From: Verrucomicrobiota bacterium
GTDB taxonomy: Bacteria > Verrucomicrobiota > Verrucomicrobiia > Opitutales > Opitutaceae
Reading direction: 5' to 3'
Assembly: GCA_016222805.1 (NCBI GenBank)
Contig: JACRQG010000027.1
Coordinates: 248,001-312,000 of the forward strand
Length of the DNA stretch: 64,000 nucleotides
Below the pieces are notes generated by a model. That model had not been told where the DNA came from, ran no database searches, and saw only the letters and a program-made list of their open reading frames with translations. The position numbers and the translations under genes are program-made. Shown here piece by piece: positions 8,664-16,881 of this stretch; within the stretch, counting starts at the first letter, position 1; the number at the start of each line of letters is the position of its first letter.

Positions 8664-9467
8664 ATGTCCGGAGAGAATCCGCCCGCTCCCGCCGATGCCG
8701 GCTTCGAGGTGCGCACGTCGTTTGTGCGGTCGCGCAACGTCCTGCTGGCCCGCGCCGACTTCGGGGAGCTGTACGTGGACTACTATCTGCACCTCGGTGC
8801 GAATGGCCTCAAGGTGGCGCCCGAACTCGATGCGCTCTTCAAGCGCGCCCTGGCCGCCTTCGGGCTGCACTGCGCCACCCGGCCGTGGAACGAGATGATC
8901 GCCTGGACCTTCAACTTCCAGGAGCCCCGCGTGAATCTCTTTCTCACCGGCGACAATTCGACCGGAGGGGTGACCGGCCGGGTGTTCACGGAAAACGTCC
9001 GCGAGGGAGCGGAGAACCTCTTCTATGCCGACGTCGTCCGCGGTTCCCAGCCGAAGCGGCGAAGCGCCATCACCTTCACCGGCGCCGATCCGCTGGTCGC
9101 GGTGGAGCAGTTCTACGCGCAGAGCGAACAGCGCGGCGCGCGTTTCTTCCAACTGGCCGAGGAGGAGTTCGCCCTCGTCACCGAGCACCCGGACTGCGAC
9201 TTGACCTGGTATCGGGGCCTCGATGTCGCGCAGATCCTGGCCCTCGCGCAGACGGAGACGGTCGTGCCGCTGGAGCGGCGGGTGCAGCGGTGGCATTGCG
9301 GCTGCAACCAGCCGCGGCTCATGCAGGTGCTCCTTCCGGCGATGAAGGAGGACCCGGCGGGTTTGTTTGGAGACGCCGAGAAGATCGAGGTGCGTTGTCC
9401 GCGCTGCGGGGCCCGCCATGTGATCACGCGGGAGGCGCTCGAGGCCTTTGCGGCGGGCAGGAAATGA
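8664..9467 (+). CDS. hslO: Hsp33-family redox-regulated chaperone
   Basis: A 267-residue protein. The N-terminal two thirds match the substrate-binding core of Hsp33 in layout. The C-terminal part contains the redox zinc switch: HCGCN and CPRCG, that is CxC-X30-CxxC, inside the usual X27-32 spacing for Hsp33. In the family the four cysteines hold zinc under reducing conditions and form disulfides under oxidative stress, which activates holdase function in the cytosol. The ATG at 8664 fits the family start; the longer upstream frame is not conserved in character. It is the first gene of an apparent operon, with pnuC starting only 6 bp after its stop. The core is divergent, so the call rests mainly on the cysteine motif. 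Confidence 0.83.
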   Translation: MSGENPPAPADAGFEVRTSFVRSRNVLLARADFGELYVDYYLHLGANGLKVAPELDALFKRALAAFGLHCATRPWNEMIAWTFNFQEPRVNLFLTGDNSTGGVTGRVFTENVREGAENLFYADVVRGSQPKRRSAITFTGADPLVAVEQFYAQSEQRGARFFQLAEEEFALVTEHPDCDLTWYRGLDVAQILALAQTETVVPLERRVQRWHCGCNQPRLMQVLLPAMKEDPAGLFGDAEKIEVRCPRCGARHVITREALEAFAAGRK

Positions 9468-9473
9468 CCGGGC

Positions 9474-10046
9474 ATGAGCCTCCCGGAAATCTTCGGCACG
9501 ATCCTGGGCGTGATCGGGGTCGGCCTGATCATCCGCCAAAGCATCTGGGGCTGGCCGGTTGGACTGGTGCAGGTCTCGCTCTCGGCCTGGGTGTTCTTCC
9601 GCGCGCAGCTCTATTCGGATGTGATCCTGCAGGGGTTCTTCTTCGTGGTGCAGGCGTACGGGTGGTGGCACTGGTGGAGGGGCGGCGTCGCCGCCGCCGC
9701 CGGCCTGCCGGTCACGCGCCTGAGCGGCCGGGCCATCGGGGGATGGGTGATCACGGGATTGGCGGTGAGCGTGGTCTGGGGTGAGTTCATGCGCCGGCAG
9801 ACGGACGCGGCCCTGCCGCATTGGGACGCCTTCATTCTGGTGTTCAGCATCCTCGCGCAGTGGCTGCAGGCCCGGAAACGGCTGGAGAACTGGGTGACCT
9901 GGATGGTCGTCAACGTGGTGGCGGTGGGCGTGTACTGGGCGAAGGATCTTTGGCTCTTTTCCGGTCTGTACCTGCTGTTCCTCGGGATGGCGGTGGCGGG
10001 GCACGTGGCCTGGCGAAAGAGCCTGGTGGAGGGGCGGTCGGCGTGA
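9474..10046 (+). CDS. pnuC: Nicotinamide riboside transporter PnuC
   Basis: A 190-residue inner-membrane protein with about seven hydrophobic segments. It shows PnuC hallmarks: WGWPVGLVQVSLSAWVFF, then LYSDVILQGFFFVVQAYGWWHW, and late RLENWVTWMVVNVVAVGVYWAKDLWLFSGLYLLFL. PnuC facilitates diffusion of nicotinamide riboside, which is trapped inside by phosphorylation. Its stop overlaps the GTG start of the following NadR-like ATPase by four bases (GTGA). That places transporter and probable riboside kinase in one coupled unit for NAD salvage. The upstream neighbour is the Hsp33 gene. Confidence 0.93.
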   Translation: MSLPEIFGTILGVIGVGLIIRQSIWGWPVGLVQVSLSAWVFFRAQLYSDVILQGFFFVVQAYGWWHWWRGGVAAAAGLPVTRLSGRAIGGWVITGLAVSVVWGEFMRRQTDAALPHWDAFILVFSILAQWLQARKRLENWVTWMVVNVVAVGVYWAKDLWLFSGLYLLFLGMAVAGHVAWRKSLVEGRSA

Positions 10047-10591
10047 ACGACGTCGCGCGCATCGCGGTGTTCGGCACCGAATCGACCGGCAAGACGCGGC
10101 TGGCGATGCGGCTGGCGGAGGTATTCGGGGAGCCGTGGTCGCCGGAATACGTTCGCGAATTCTGGGAGGTACGGCAGGGGCGGATCACGGCCGGCGATCT
10201 GGAGGCAATCGCCCGGGGGCAGATCACCGCCGAGGAGGCGGCGGTCGGGCGCGCCCGGCGGGTGGTGTTCTGCGACACCGAACTGCTGACCTGCACGCTG
10301 TGGGACGACCTGCTGTTTCCCGGAGCCTGTCCGGAGTGGGTGCGCGCGGAGGCCGAGCGGCGGGCGCGGTCCTTTGCGCTCTACCTCCTGTGCGACGCGG
10401 ATGTGCCGTATGTCCCGGATCCGCAGCGTTGTTTTCCGGAGACGACAGCGCGGGAGCGCGCGGGGCGAATCTGGCGCGAGGCCCTGGTGTCGCGCGGCCT
10501 GCCGCGTTTTGAGGTCCGCGGGGACTGGGCGGAGCGGGAGCGCACGGCGATCGCCGCGGTGGAGTCGGTCCTGCGAAACCGGGGAGCCTGA
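10043..10591 (+). CDS. NadR-like nicotinamide riboside kinase (AAA_28-type ATPase)
   Basis: A 182-residue P-loop protein. Residues 7-20 (AVFGTESTGKTRLA) are the Walker A motif, followed by EVFGEPWSPEYVREFWE. VVFCDTELLTC is the Walker B/substrate segment, and LLCDADVPYVPDPQRCFPE resembles the C-terminal kinase domain of NadR. There is no N-terminal nucleotidylyltransferase or HTH domain, so it would be a stand-alone kinase making nicotinamide mononucleotide from the riboside. The GTG at 10043 is chosen because it couples to the end of pnuC and directly precedes the P-loop domain. Its stop codon lies in one arm of the hairpin at 10589-10608. Kinase activity is inferred from family and neighbour. 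Confidence 0.85.
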   Translation: MNDVARIAVFGTESTGKTRLAMRLAEVFGEPWSPEYVREFWEVRQGRITAGDLEAIARGQITAEEAAVGRARRVVFCDTELLTCTLWDDLLFPGACPEWVRAEAERRARSFALYLLCDADVPYVPDPQRCFPETTARERAGRIWREALVSRGLPRFEVRGDWAERERTAIAAVESVLRNRGA

Positions 10592-10608
10592 CCCGCGCCG
10601 CCGGGTCA
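10589..10608. terminator. Symmetric hairpin between convergent genes
   Basis: TGACCCG and CGGGTCA form a perfect 7-bp stem around a 6-base loop. The left arm begins with the TGA stop of the plus-strand kinase, and the right arm ends with the TGA stop of the minus-strand alcohol dehydrogenase. There is no T-tract, so it may be a weak bidirectional terminator or an mRNA-end protector. Confidence 0.45.
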
Positions 10609-11760
10609 AAGGGCCTCGCGGAGGATGTGCTCGAGTTCGTCCGCCGTGAGGGGCAGGGGATTGGCCTTCATGCTGCTCGCCCGGGCGGCGGCGGAAACGA
10701 CGGCGGAAACGTCCGCGACCTTGATGCCGAGGTTGGCCAGGCGGGGAAGGTGGAGGTGGGCGGTGAGATCAGCCACCCAGCGGACGCCATCGTCGGCGAC
10801 GGCTTGCGGCGAACCGGTGAGCAGGCGCGCCACGTCGTCGTAGCGCACCAGGGCCGCGTGACCGGGGGCGCGGGTCCGGAGCGCGGCGAGGTTGGCGGAC
10901 ATCACGTGGGGAAGGAGCGCGGCGCAGATCGCGCCGTGCGGCGCCGGGAACATCCCGCCGATCGGGCCGGCAAAACCGTGCACGGCGCCGAGCCCGGCAT
11001 TGGCGAGCGCGAGTCCGCCGCAGAGGCTGGCGAAGGCCAGGTCGGTGCGGGCGTCCAGATCCTGGCCCGCGTCGACCGCGCGACGCAGGGAGCGGGCGGC
11101 GCGGCGCAGGCCTTCGACACAGAGGGCATCCGTCAGCGGTTGCGCCCGGCAGGAGGTGTACGGCTCGATCAGCTGGGTCAGGGCATCCAGCCCGGTCGTG
11201 GCCGTGATCGCGGGGGGAAGTCCCAGGGTGAGAGTCGGATCGACAACGGCAATCCGCGGCAGCAGGTGGGGACTGCGCAGGCTGACCTTCACCCGATTCG
11301 CGGGCGAGAACAGCACGGCGTTGCGGGTGACTTCGGCACCGGTGCCGGCGGTCGTGGGAATGGCCAGGCAGGGGGCCGCGGGCCGCGCGAGCGGCTGCGC
11401 CTTCCCCACGACCTCCAGATAGTCGTGCAGGTCGCTTCCGTTGGTCAGAAGTCCGGCGATGGCCTTGGCGGTGTCGAGGGCGCTTCCGCCCCCAAAGCCA
11501 ATCACGCAGTCGCAGCCAGCCTCCCGGGCCTCTGTCACACCGCGCTCGACATCGTCGATGGCCGGTTCGCCGGCGACGGTGTGGGTCGTCTCGGCGACCC
11601 CGGCTTCGCGCAGGACCTGCCGCAGCGGTTCGGCGCGTTCGGCCTTTCGACCCGTGACAATCAGGGCGTGGCGCCCGCAGTCGCGGGTGAGCTTTCCGGC
11701 CTGGGCCAGCGTGCCCGGGCCGAAGAGAATGCGGGCGGCGGTGGCGAATTCGAAGGTCAT
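10606..11760 (-). CDS. Iron-containing alcohol dehydrogenase family protein
   Basis: A 384-residue type III alcohol dehydrogenase. The NAD-binding half has VIGFGGGSALDTAKA and IPTTAGTGAEVTRNAVL. The metal half has GLDALTQLIEPYTS, GAVHGFAGPIGG and PHGAICAALLPHV. In many relatives the first stretch reads DALTHAIE, so one usual histidine ligand appears as glutamine here, while the later histidines are kept. The family reduces aldehydes or oxidises alcohols (for example lactaldehyde/propanediol, or maleylacetate). It follows the LsrG-like gene by 21 bp and is probably cotranscribed with it. A role in short-chain products of deoxysugar breakdown is possible but unproven. Confidence 0.9.
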   Translation of the reverse strand: MTFEFATAARILFGPGTLAQAGKLTRDCGRHALIVTGRKAERAEPLRQVLREAGVAETTHTVAGEPAIDDVERGVTEAREAGCDCVIGFGGGSALDTAKAIAGLLTNGSDLHDYLEVVGKAQPLARPAAPCLAIPTTAGTGAEVTRNAVLFSPANRVKVSLRSPHLLPRIAVVDPTLTLGLPPAITATTGLDALTQLIEPYTSCRAQPLTDALCVEGLRRAARSLRRAVDAGQDLDARTDLAFASLCGGLALANAGLGAVHGFAGPIGGMFPAPHGAICAALLPHVMSANLAALRTRAPGHAALVRYDDVARLLTGSPQAVADDGVRWVADLTAHLHLPRLANLGIKVADVSAVVSAAARASSMKANPLPLTADELEHILREAL

Positions 11761-11781
11761 GCCGTCAGCGTCCGTCAGACG

Positions 11782-12087
11782 TCACCAGCCAGCGTCGTCC
11801 GGAAAGACGTTGGCGAACTTCACACTGGAGCGGGGCGAGGCCATCATCGGGGCGACGGTGTCGCGCCAGGTTGCGTAGTGGGCGGTCTCCTTGTGGGCCG
11901 CCGGGGCGGCGGCCGTGCGGTAGACCTCGACGAGCACGAAGCGGCAGGGATCATCGGCCTGCTGGACGACATCAAACCGCGCGATGCCGGGCTCCTGGAG
12001 GCTGGCACGGGCGTTGGCGAGGGTGGCAGCCTTGAAGGCGTCGACGCACTCCGGGCGGACGTGGACATGGACGTGAACGACGAGCAT
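11782..12087 (-). CDS. Antibiotic-biosynthesis-monooxygenase-fold protein, LsrG-like
   Basis: A 101-residue protein with the dimeric alpha/beta ABM ferredoxin-like fold. [19 protein letters not shown] is followed by [23 protein letters not shown], then [12 protein letters not shown], and it ends with KFANVFPDD. These segments resemble LsrG, which converts phosphorylated autoinducer-2, and related quinol monooxygenase-like proteins. No lsr transporter or kinase is present, so an AI-2 role is not supported by context. It starts 21 bp before the Fe-dependent dehydrogenase gene, and the pair probably acts on one small carbonyl compound. Confidence 0.78.
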   Translation of the reverse strand: MLVVHVHVHVRPECVDAFKAATLANARASLQEPGIARFDVVQQADDPCRFVLVEVYRTAAAPAAHKETAHYATWRDTVAPMMASPRSSVKFANVFPDDAGW

Positions 12088-12204
12088 GGTGAGGGGAGGA
12101 TGGCGCGAAGCGGCGGGCGGCGGAACCTCTTTTTCGCTGGGAGGCCGGACCGGGATCCCCGCCGCGGCTACCTCGGGACAAAAGGCCGGCCAGCCGTCGG
12201 TGCC

Positions 12205-13941
12205 TCAGCGGCGCGAGACCGGTTTCAGGGGAGCGGACACCGTGAGGTCGTCCCACGTGACGGTCAGGCGGCCGGCGGAAAGGGAGGCCGAGGCTTGGGG
12301 CGTCTGTTGAGCACCGAGGGCAAAGCCGACGATGGCCTCCTCCAGGGAGGCGAGGGAGAACTCGCGGTCATCGCCCTCATGGAGGACGACATCGAGCCAG
12401 CGCAGCTTGTCGTTTCCGCCGCGTTGCAGGACCCCGTCACGGGTGCCGAGCCGGGCGCGGAGGACTTGGAGGTGGAGCGGGAGTCCCGCGGCATCGATGG
12501 CCGCCCGGTCCCCGGCAGGGGGAGCGACGGTGACAGTGGATGCCGCCGGTCCCCCGAACTCGAAGCGAAGGCGGAGGTCGCGAGCGCGAATGGTGGCGTT
12601 CTTCACCTTGTCGAGGGAGATATGGGTGTCGCCGCCGTAGGTGATGAGATGGACGGTGGCGACGACGAGTCCTTCGCGCTGGGCGCTCGTGAAGATCCCG
12701 GAGGAAAAGTCGTAGCCGTTCTTCAAGAGGCGCAGGTGCAGGTACCCTGGCGCGGCCGCCGTGCCGAAATGCAGGAGGAGGGCGCGGCGCTGGTTCCAAA
12801 GGTCACCCTGGTTGACGGTGCCCAGCGCGTAGCGCGGGTGCAGGTAAGTCGTGCCGATCGTCCGGGAGCGTTGCACGAAGGTCTGCGTGACCGTCCGCGG
12901 AGAGGGGAGATCCCGAAAAAGCGGTTCCAGGTCCGGCGGGCACACGAGAGGCAGGCGCAGATCTTCGCGACTGGGTTCGTCGACGCCGAAGTCGACGCGG
13001 CCTCCGGTGCCGCGCTGGATCTGGGCGAGCGTGGCGGCCGAGAGCAGGGAACTGTAGGCGCGGCTGTGCGGGCCGGCCCACTGCCGGGTCGGCGCGTGAA
13101 AATGCCGGGCGAGCAGTTCCCAGGCGTGGCGTACGAGCGGGGCCACCAGCCGCTGGGCCTCGGGGGACAACGCATGCGCCTGGAGCCGCGACAATTCGTG
13201 GAGGGCGACGATGGTGTAGGTCGGGCTGTTGTACTCCTCGAAGGTGCCGTTCTCGAGCGTATGGTCGTGAAACCGCTTCAGGCGTGCGATCCCGTAGTCA
13301 CGGAATTCCGGGCGGCCGAGGGTTTCGCCGGTAACCAGTGTCACATAGGCGCCCATGATGGCGATGTTGGTGTAGCCCGGGCCGACGTTGCGCTTGATGA
13401 TCGCGCGGCAGGCGTGGTCGAGCGAGGTCTCCACCTTTCGCGCGAGATCGGCGGGGAGGCGGGCCCGGTGGTCCCGCGCCACCTGGAGCAGCGAGACGCC
13501 GTTGAAGTCGGCCCAGTTGAAGTCGGGCGGGCTCATTTTCGGCAGTGGTTCCTCGAGGAACCACGACCAGATGCCGTGGGTGCGGCTCGCGGGATCCTGA
13601 TCCTGCAGATCGATCACCCGGTGCAGGATCGCGGTGGCGCGCTCGAGGTCGGCGGGCCGGCCGGTGTCGAGCAACCCGACCGCGTAGGCCAGCGAGTCCC
13701 GGGTGGGGTGCACGAAGCCGCCGGTGAGCGTGGTGTGGTAGCCGGGCGAGGAGAACGGCCGGCGGACCATCCGTTCTCCGGGGTCGTAGTTGGCATTCCA
13801 CGACGCCAGGGCGCGGTCGAGCCGCGCGAGTTGCGCCGCCTCCGGGGGCGCCCACGCGGCGTGGAGGAGGGGAACCGCGGTGGTGACGGCCAGCCAGGTT
13901 CCGGAGCAGCGGAGGAGCGCGAGGCGACGCAACAGTTTCAT
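12205..13941 (-). CDS. Secreted helical-toroid protein of unknown activity
   Basis: A 578-residue protein with an N-terminal signal peptide (MKLLRRLALLRC, then a hydrophobic run ending near LLHAAW). Residues about 40-330 are helical with aromatic-rich repeats (THGIWSWFLEEPL, GYTNIAIMGAYVTLVTGETL, ENGTFEEYNSPTYTIVALHEL). This is reminiscent of the (alpha/alpha) toroid of heparinase- or alginate-lyase-like proteins. The C-terminal part is beta-rich (YLHLRLLKNGYDFSSGIFTS, AIRARDLRLRFEF). The ATG at 13941 begins the signal peptide; the frame upstream is not gene-like. It is first in a probable minus-strand operon with the LsrG-like gene and the dehydrogenase. Polysaccharide lyase activity is only a guess from fold impression. 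Confidence 0.7.
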   Translation of the reverse strand: MKLLRRLALLRCSGTWLAVTTAVPLLHAAWAPPEAAQLARLDRALASWNANYDPGERMVRRPFSSPGYHTTLTGGFVHPTRDSLAYAVGLLDTGRPADLERATAILHRVIDLQDQDPASRTHGIWSWFLEEPLPKMSPPDFNWADFNGVSLLQVARDHRARLPADLARKVETSLDHACRAIIKRNVGPGYTNIAIMGAYVTLVTGETLGRPEFRDYGIARLKRFHDHTLENGTFEEYNSPTYTIVALHELSRLQAHALSPEAQRLVAPLVRHAWELLARHFHAPTRQWAGPHSRAYSSLLSAATLAQIQRGTGGRVDFGVDEPSREDLRLPLVCPPDLEPLFRDLPSPRTVTQTFVQRSRTIGTTYLHPRYALGTVNQGDLWNQRRALLLHFGTAAAPGYLHLRLLKNGYDFSSGIFTSAQREGLVVATVHLITYGGDTHISLDKVKNATIRARDLRLRFEFGGPAASTVTVAPPAGDRAAIDAAGLPLHLQVLRARLGTRDGVLQRGGNDKLRWLDVVLHEGDDREFSLASLEEAIVGFALGAQQTPQASASLSAGRLTVTWDDLTVSAPLKPVSRR

Positions 13942-14099
13942 GGCGAAAGCGGAAGATTGGGACGAACGCGGGTCCGCGGCAACGGTTGTCCCCAGCGGTC
14001 TGCCGGTTACCGGTTCGTCAATCTCCCCGGGGCGCTCCGGCAAAACGCGGTCGCCGTGACCCAGGAGGCGGACCTCGTTGAGTCTCCGCCGGGCGAGGG

Positions 14100-15554
14100 T
14101 CAACCACCCAGCCGTGAAAGCTCGTCGCGGACCCGACACAACACGCTGTCCCAGTCGCGGGCCTCGCGCTGCCGGAAGAGCCGCGCCCCCGGATACCAAG
14201 GGCTGTCTTCCCGCTCCAGCAACCACCTCCAGTCGGGCACCTGCGGCAGGAGGATCCAGACGGGTTTCCCCATTGCACCCGCGAGGTGGGCGACCGACGT
14301 GTCTACGGCAATGACCAGATCGAGGTGCTCGATCAGCGCGGCCGTATCGGAAAAATCGGCGATTCTGTCCGTGAGGTTCACGAGCTTGGGATGACCGGCG
14401 ACCGCTGCATCCTCGCGGCTCAGGGTGCCCTTTTGCAGGGAAAACAGAGTGCACGGGCAATGTGCGACAAAGCGGGCAATGGCGGCGGCTGGAATCGACC
14501 GGTTGCGGTCATTCTTGTGCTGGCGATTGCCAAACCAGACCAGCCCAACCCGTGGACCTGGCGCCGCGGGCACCAGCTCGCTCCACTTCTTTCGCGCTGC
14601 GACGGGTGGCACGACGTAGGGTACCTCGCGCGGAATCGCTTCGACGGTGGTGCCACAGGCCCGCGGCAGGCTGAGCAGCGGGCAGTGCCAGGCGAATTCC
14701 GGGAGCCGCTCGCCCCGGACAAACACCCTGGCTCCGCCCCATTCGCGACCCAGCAACGGCAGGAGCGCCGGCTGCACTTCGAGCATGACCTCGGCGCCGC
14801 GCTGGCGCAGCAGCGGGACGTAACGGATGAACTGCAACGTATCCCCCAGGCCCTGCTCGGCGTGCAGCAGGATCGTCCGACCTTCGAGCGACGTCTCGCC
14901 GCACCAGAGCGGTGCGGAAAAATCACGCCCTGCCCCCCGTTGCTCGGTCACCCATCGGTATTCGTGCTTTTCCCACCCGCGCCGGTAGTCGCCTTGCAGC
15001 AGCAACAGCAGACTCTCGTTGAAATGGGCCTCGGCCAAATCCGGCTTCAGCGCGAGCGCCTGTTGCAGGGCACCGACGGCATCGGCGAATCGGCCCTGTT
15101 CGCGCAAGGCCACCCCGAGATTACACCACACTTCGGCGAAATCCGGCCGCAGGGCGAGGGCGCGCCGGTAGAGCGATTCGGCCTCCGCCAGATCGCCTTC
15201 GCCTCGGCGGAGGGCTCCGAGATTGGAGAAGGCCTCGGCACTCGGTTCCGCGCAGGCGATCGCCTGGCGGAAACTCGCTTCGGCCCGCCGAACCTCCCGG
15301 ACAGCCAGCCATGCGCAACCGAGCGAGTTGTGCGCCGCCGATTGTCCCGGTTGCAGCCGCACGCAACGCTCAAACGCGGCAATCGCCAGCGCCGGGCGAC
15401 GTTCCGCCGCGTGCAGGTTGCCGAGGAGGAACCATGCGCGGCTGTTGTCCGGTTCGCGCGCCAGCACCCGCTCGTAACGCGCCCGCGCCGCGGCCATCTG
15501 CCCGGCAGTGTGTGCGGCCAGGCCGGCTTCTAGGTCGGAAGGGGTGTGCGCCAT
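14100..15554 (-). CDS. TPR-repeat protein with glycosyltransferase-9-like domain
   Basis: A 484-residue cytosolic protein. Residues about 5-200 are five or six tetratricopeptide repeats (for example AHNSLGCAWLAVREVRRAEA, AEVWCNLGVALREQGRFADA). The C-terminal half resembles the heptosyltransferase/GT9-like fold: ILLHAEQGLGDTLQFIRYV, VGLVWFGNRQHKNDRNRSIP, then LDLVIAVDTSVAHLAGAMGKPVWILLP, a strong GT9 signature. Such fusions are common in environmental Gram-negatives and may glycosylate proteins or lipids. No sugar substrate can be read from the sequence. It is separated from its neighbours by non-coding stretches on both sides and is likely monocistronic. Confidence 0.85.
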   Translation of the reverse strand: MAHTPSDLEAGLAAHTAGQMAAARARYERVLAREPDNSRAWFLLGNLHAAERRPALAIAAFERCVRLQPGQSAAHNSLGCAWLAVREVRRAEASFRQAIACAEPSAEAFSNLGALRRGEGDLAEAESLYRRALALRPDFAEVWCNLGVALREQGRFADAVGALQQALALKPDLAEAHFNESLLLLLQGDYRRGWEKHEYRWVTEQRGAGRDFSAPLWCGETSLEGRTILLHAEQGLGDTLQFIRYVPLLRQRGAEVMLEVQPALLPLLGREWGGARVFVRGERLPEFAWHCPLLSLPRACGTTVEAIPREVPYVVPPVAARKKWSELVPAAPGPRVGLVWFGNRQHKNDRNRSIPAAAIARFVAHCPCTLFSLQKGTLSREDAAVAGHPKLVNLTDRIADFSDTAALIEHLDLVIAVDTSVAHLAGAMGKPVWILLPQVPDWRWLLEREDSPWYPGARLFRQREARDWDSVLCRVRDELSRLGG

Positions 15555-16050
15555 CGCTTTCCCCTATCGGCACGTCTCCGCCGATCCGAAGGCAGCCTCC
15601 CGGCCGGAACAACCACCGTTCCCCTGTCTGCGGCCTGTTTGTTTCCCCTCCCGCAGCGGCGTTAGTCTGCGGAGGTTCTTTGGCGGTGAGGATCGCGGAA
15701 GTATCACAAGGAGTCGGACCGGTGGCATCTAGCCTGTCTGGTTTGATCTCCGGCCGACGAATGTCGAGAGCTCCGGAGTATCTTGGGCAGCGACGCCAAC
15801 TCACACTCCCTCGCCCGACCCATTCCGCTCACTTCCGCCAGACCCGTCCCCAAAGCGTCCTTTGCTGCTCCCATGGTAACTCGGCTTCCTTGGGCGCGCC
15901 TTCTTCGCGCACCCCGAGCGAGTGATGCGGGAGCAACATCGGCCAACGGCCAAGCGCCGTCCCGGCACATGGGCCGAACGGCTACCGTCAGTTCGGCGTT
16001 TCTGCCATTGCTCCCGCTGGCTTTGCCGCTACGAGGGTCCCCCTTTGCCC
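15555..16050. other. 496-bp intergenic region without a recognisable gene
   Basis: The stretch lies between divergent genes (TPR-glycosyltransferase and acid phosphatase). Open frames here have no family resemblance, signal peptide or plausible start. It is less GC-rich than the genes in its first half and probably carries both promoters, but I could not pick convincing -35/-10 pairs. Confidence 0.5.
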
Positions 16051-16833
16051 ATGAAATGGAATCTCCCAGTTCGTTCGTCGTGGTTGCTTCTGCTCGCCTT
16101 GCTGGCGCTTGTCGCCGGGGGAAGCCGGGCCGCCGAAGGCTCGATGTTGGATGCGGCGACGGCGGCCGCCAAGAAGCCCTATCCGACGCATTTCGCGAAG
16201 CCGACCTCGGTCGATTGCGCGAAGGTGCTGCCGCCCCCACCGGCTCCGGACACGCTGGCGGGCCGGGCCGACCTCGAGGCGGTCCTGGAATCGCAGACCT
16301 GGCGCACCGCCGAGCAAGTGGCGTGGGCCAAGCGCGTGGACAAGAACGACGCCTTCATGTCCGCCGATATTCTCGGGGCCTGGTTCAACCGGAAGGACCT
16401 GCCGCTGACGGCCGCGTTGCTGAAGGACGTGGACGAGGACCGGCATGAGATCACGGAAGTCGCGAAGAAGCTCTTTTCGCGCGCCCGACCGTATGTGGTC
16501 GATCCGCGCGTCCAACCTTGTGTCGGGCGGCCCTCGAACGATTCCTATCCGAGCGGTCACACCTCGTCCATCTTCACGCGGGCGGGAGTTCTGGCGGAGA
16601 TCTTCCCCGAAAGGCGCGCGGAGCTTTTCGCGTTCGCCCATCGCGCCGCCTGGGGCCGGGTGCTGGCCGGGGTACACTTTCCCAGCGACCTTGTCGGAGG
16701 CTGGCTCCTGGCGGAGGCGACCGTGGCGGCGATCCAGCAGAGCCCGGCCTTCCAGGAGAGGCTGCAACAGGTGCGAGCGGAAGTCGCCGCTGCCGTCCGC
16801 CTGGCGGAACAACCGGTCTTGAACGCGAAGTGA
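16051..16833 (+). CDS. Secreted class A acid phosphatase (PAP2 superfamily)
   Basis: A 260-residue protein with a signal peptide (residues 1-28, hydrophobic LLLLALLALVAGG). It carries the PAP2 signature: K-x6-RP at 139-147 (KKLFSRARP), PSGH at 167-170 (SYPSGHTS) and R-x5-H-x3-D at 203-213 (GRVLAGVHFPSD). In PhoN-type enzymes the last motif usually starts SR; here it is GR. These periplasmic enzymes remove phosphate from many organic esters. The ATG at 16051 is chosen because it starts a clean signal peptide; the frame upstream has no such character. It is followed after 48 bp by the beta-lactamase-fold gene, and the two may be cotranscribed. Confidence 0.92.
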   Translation: MKWNLPVRSSWLLLLALLALVAGGSRAAEGSMLDAATAAAKKPYPTHFAKPTSVDCAKVLPPPPAPDTLAGRADLEAVLESQTWRTAEQVAWAKRVDKNDAFMSADILGAWFNRKDLPLTAALLKDVDEDRHEITEVAKKLFSRARPYVVDPRVQPCVGRPSNDSYPSGHTSSIFTRAGVLAEIFPERRAELFAFAHRAAWGRVLAGVHFPSDLVGGWLLAEATVAAIQQSPAFQERLQQVRAEVAAAVRLAEQPVLNAK

Positions 16834-16881
16834 GCTGAAGGCCCAGGCAGGCGGGACGTCTTTTCTCCCAGGTATCCTCCA

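Noticed and set aside
11782-12087. Autoinducer-2 quorum-sensing role for the LsrG-like gene
   Set aside because: No LsrK, LsrF, LsrR or ABC transporter nearby; the fold is shared by many unrelated monooxygenase-like proteins.
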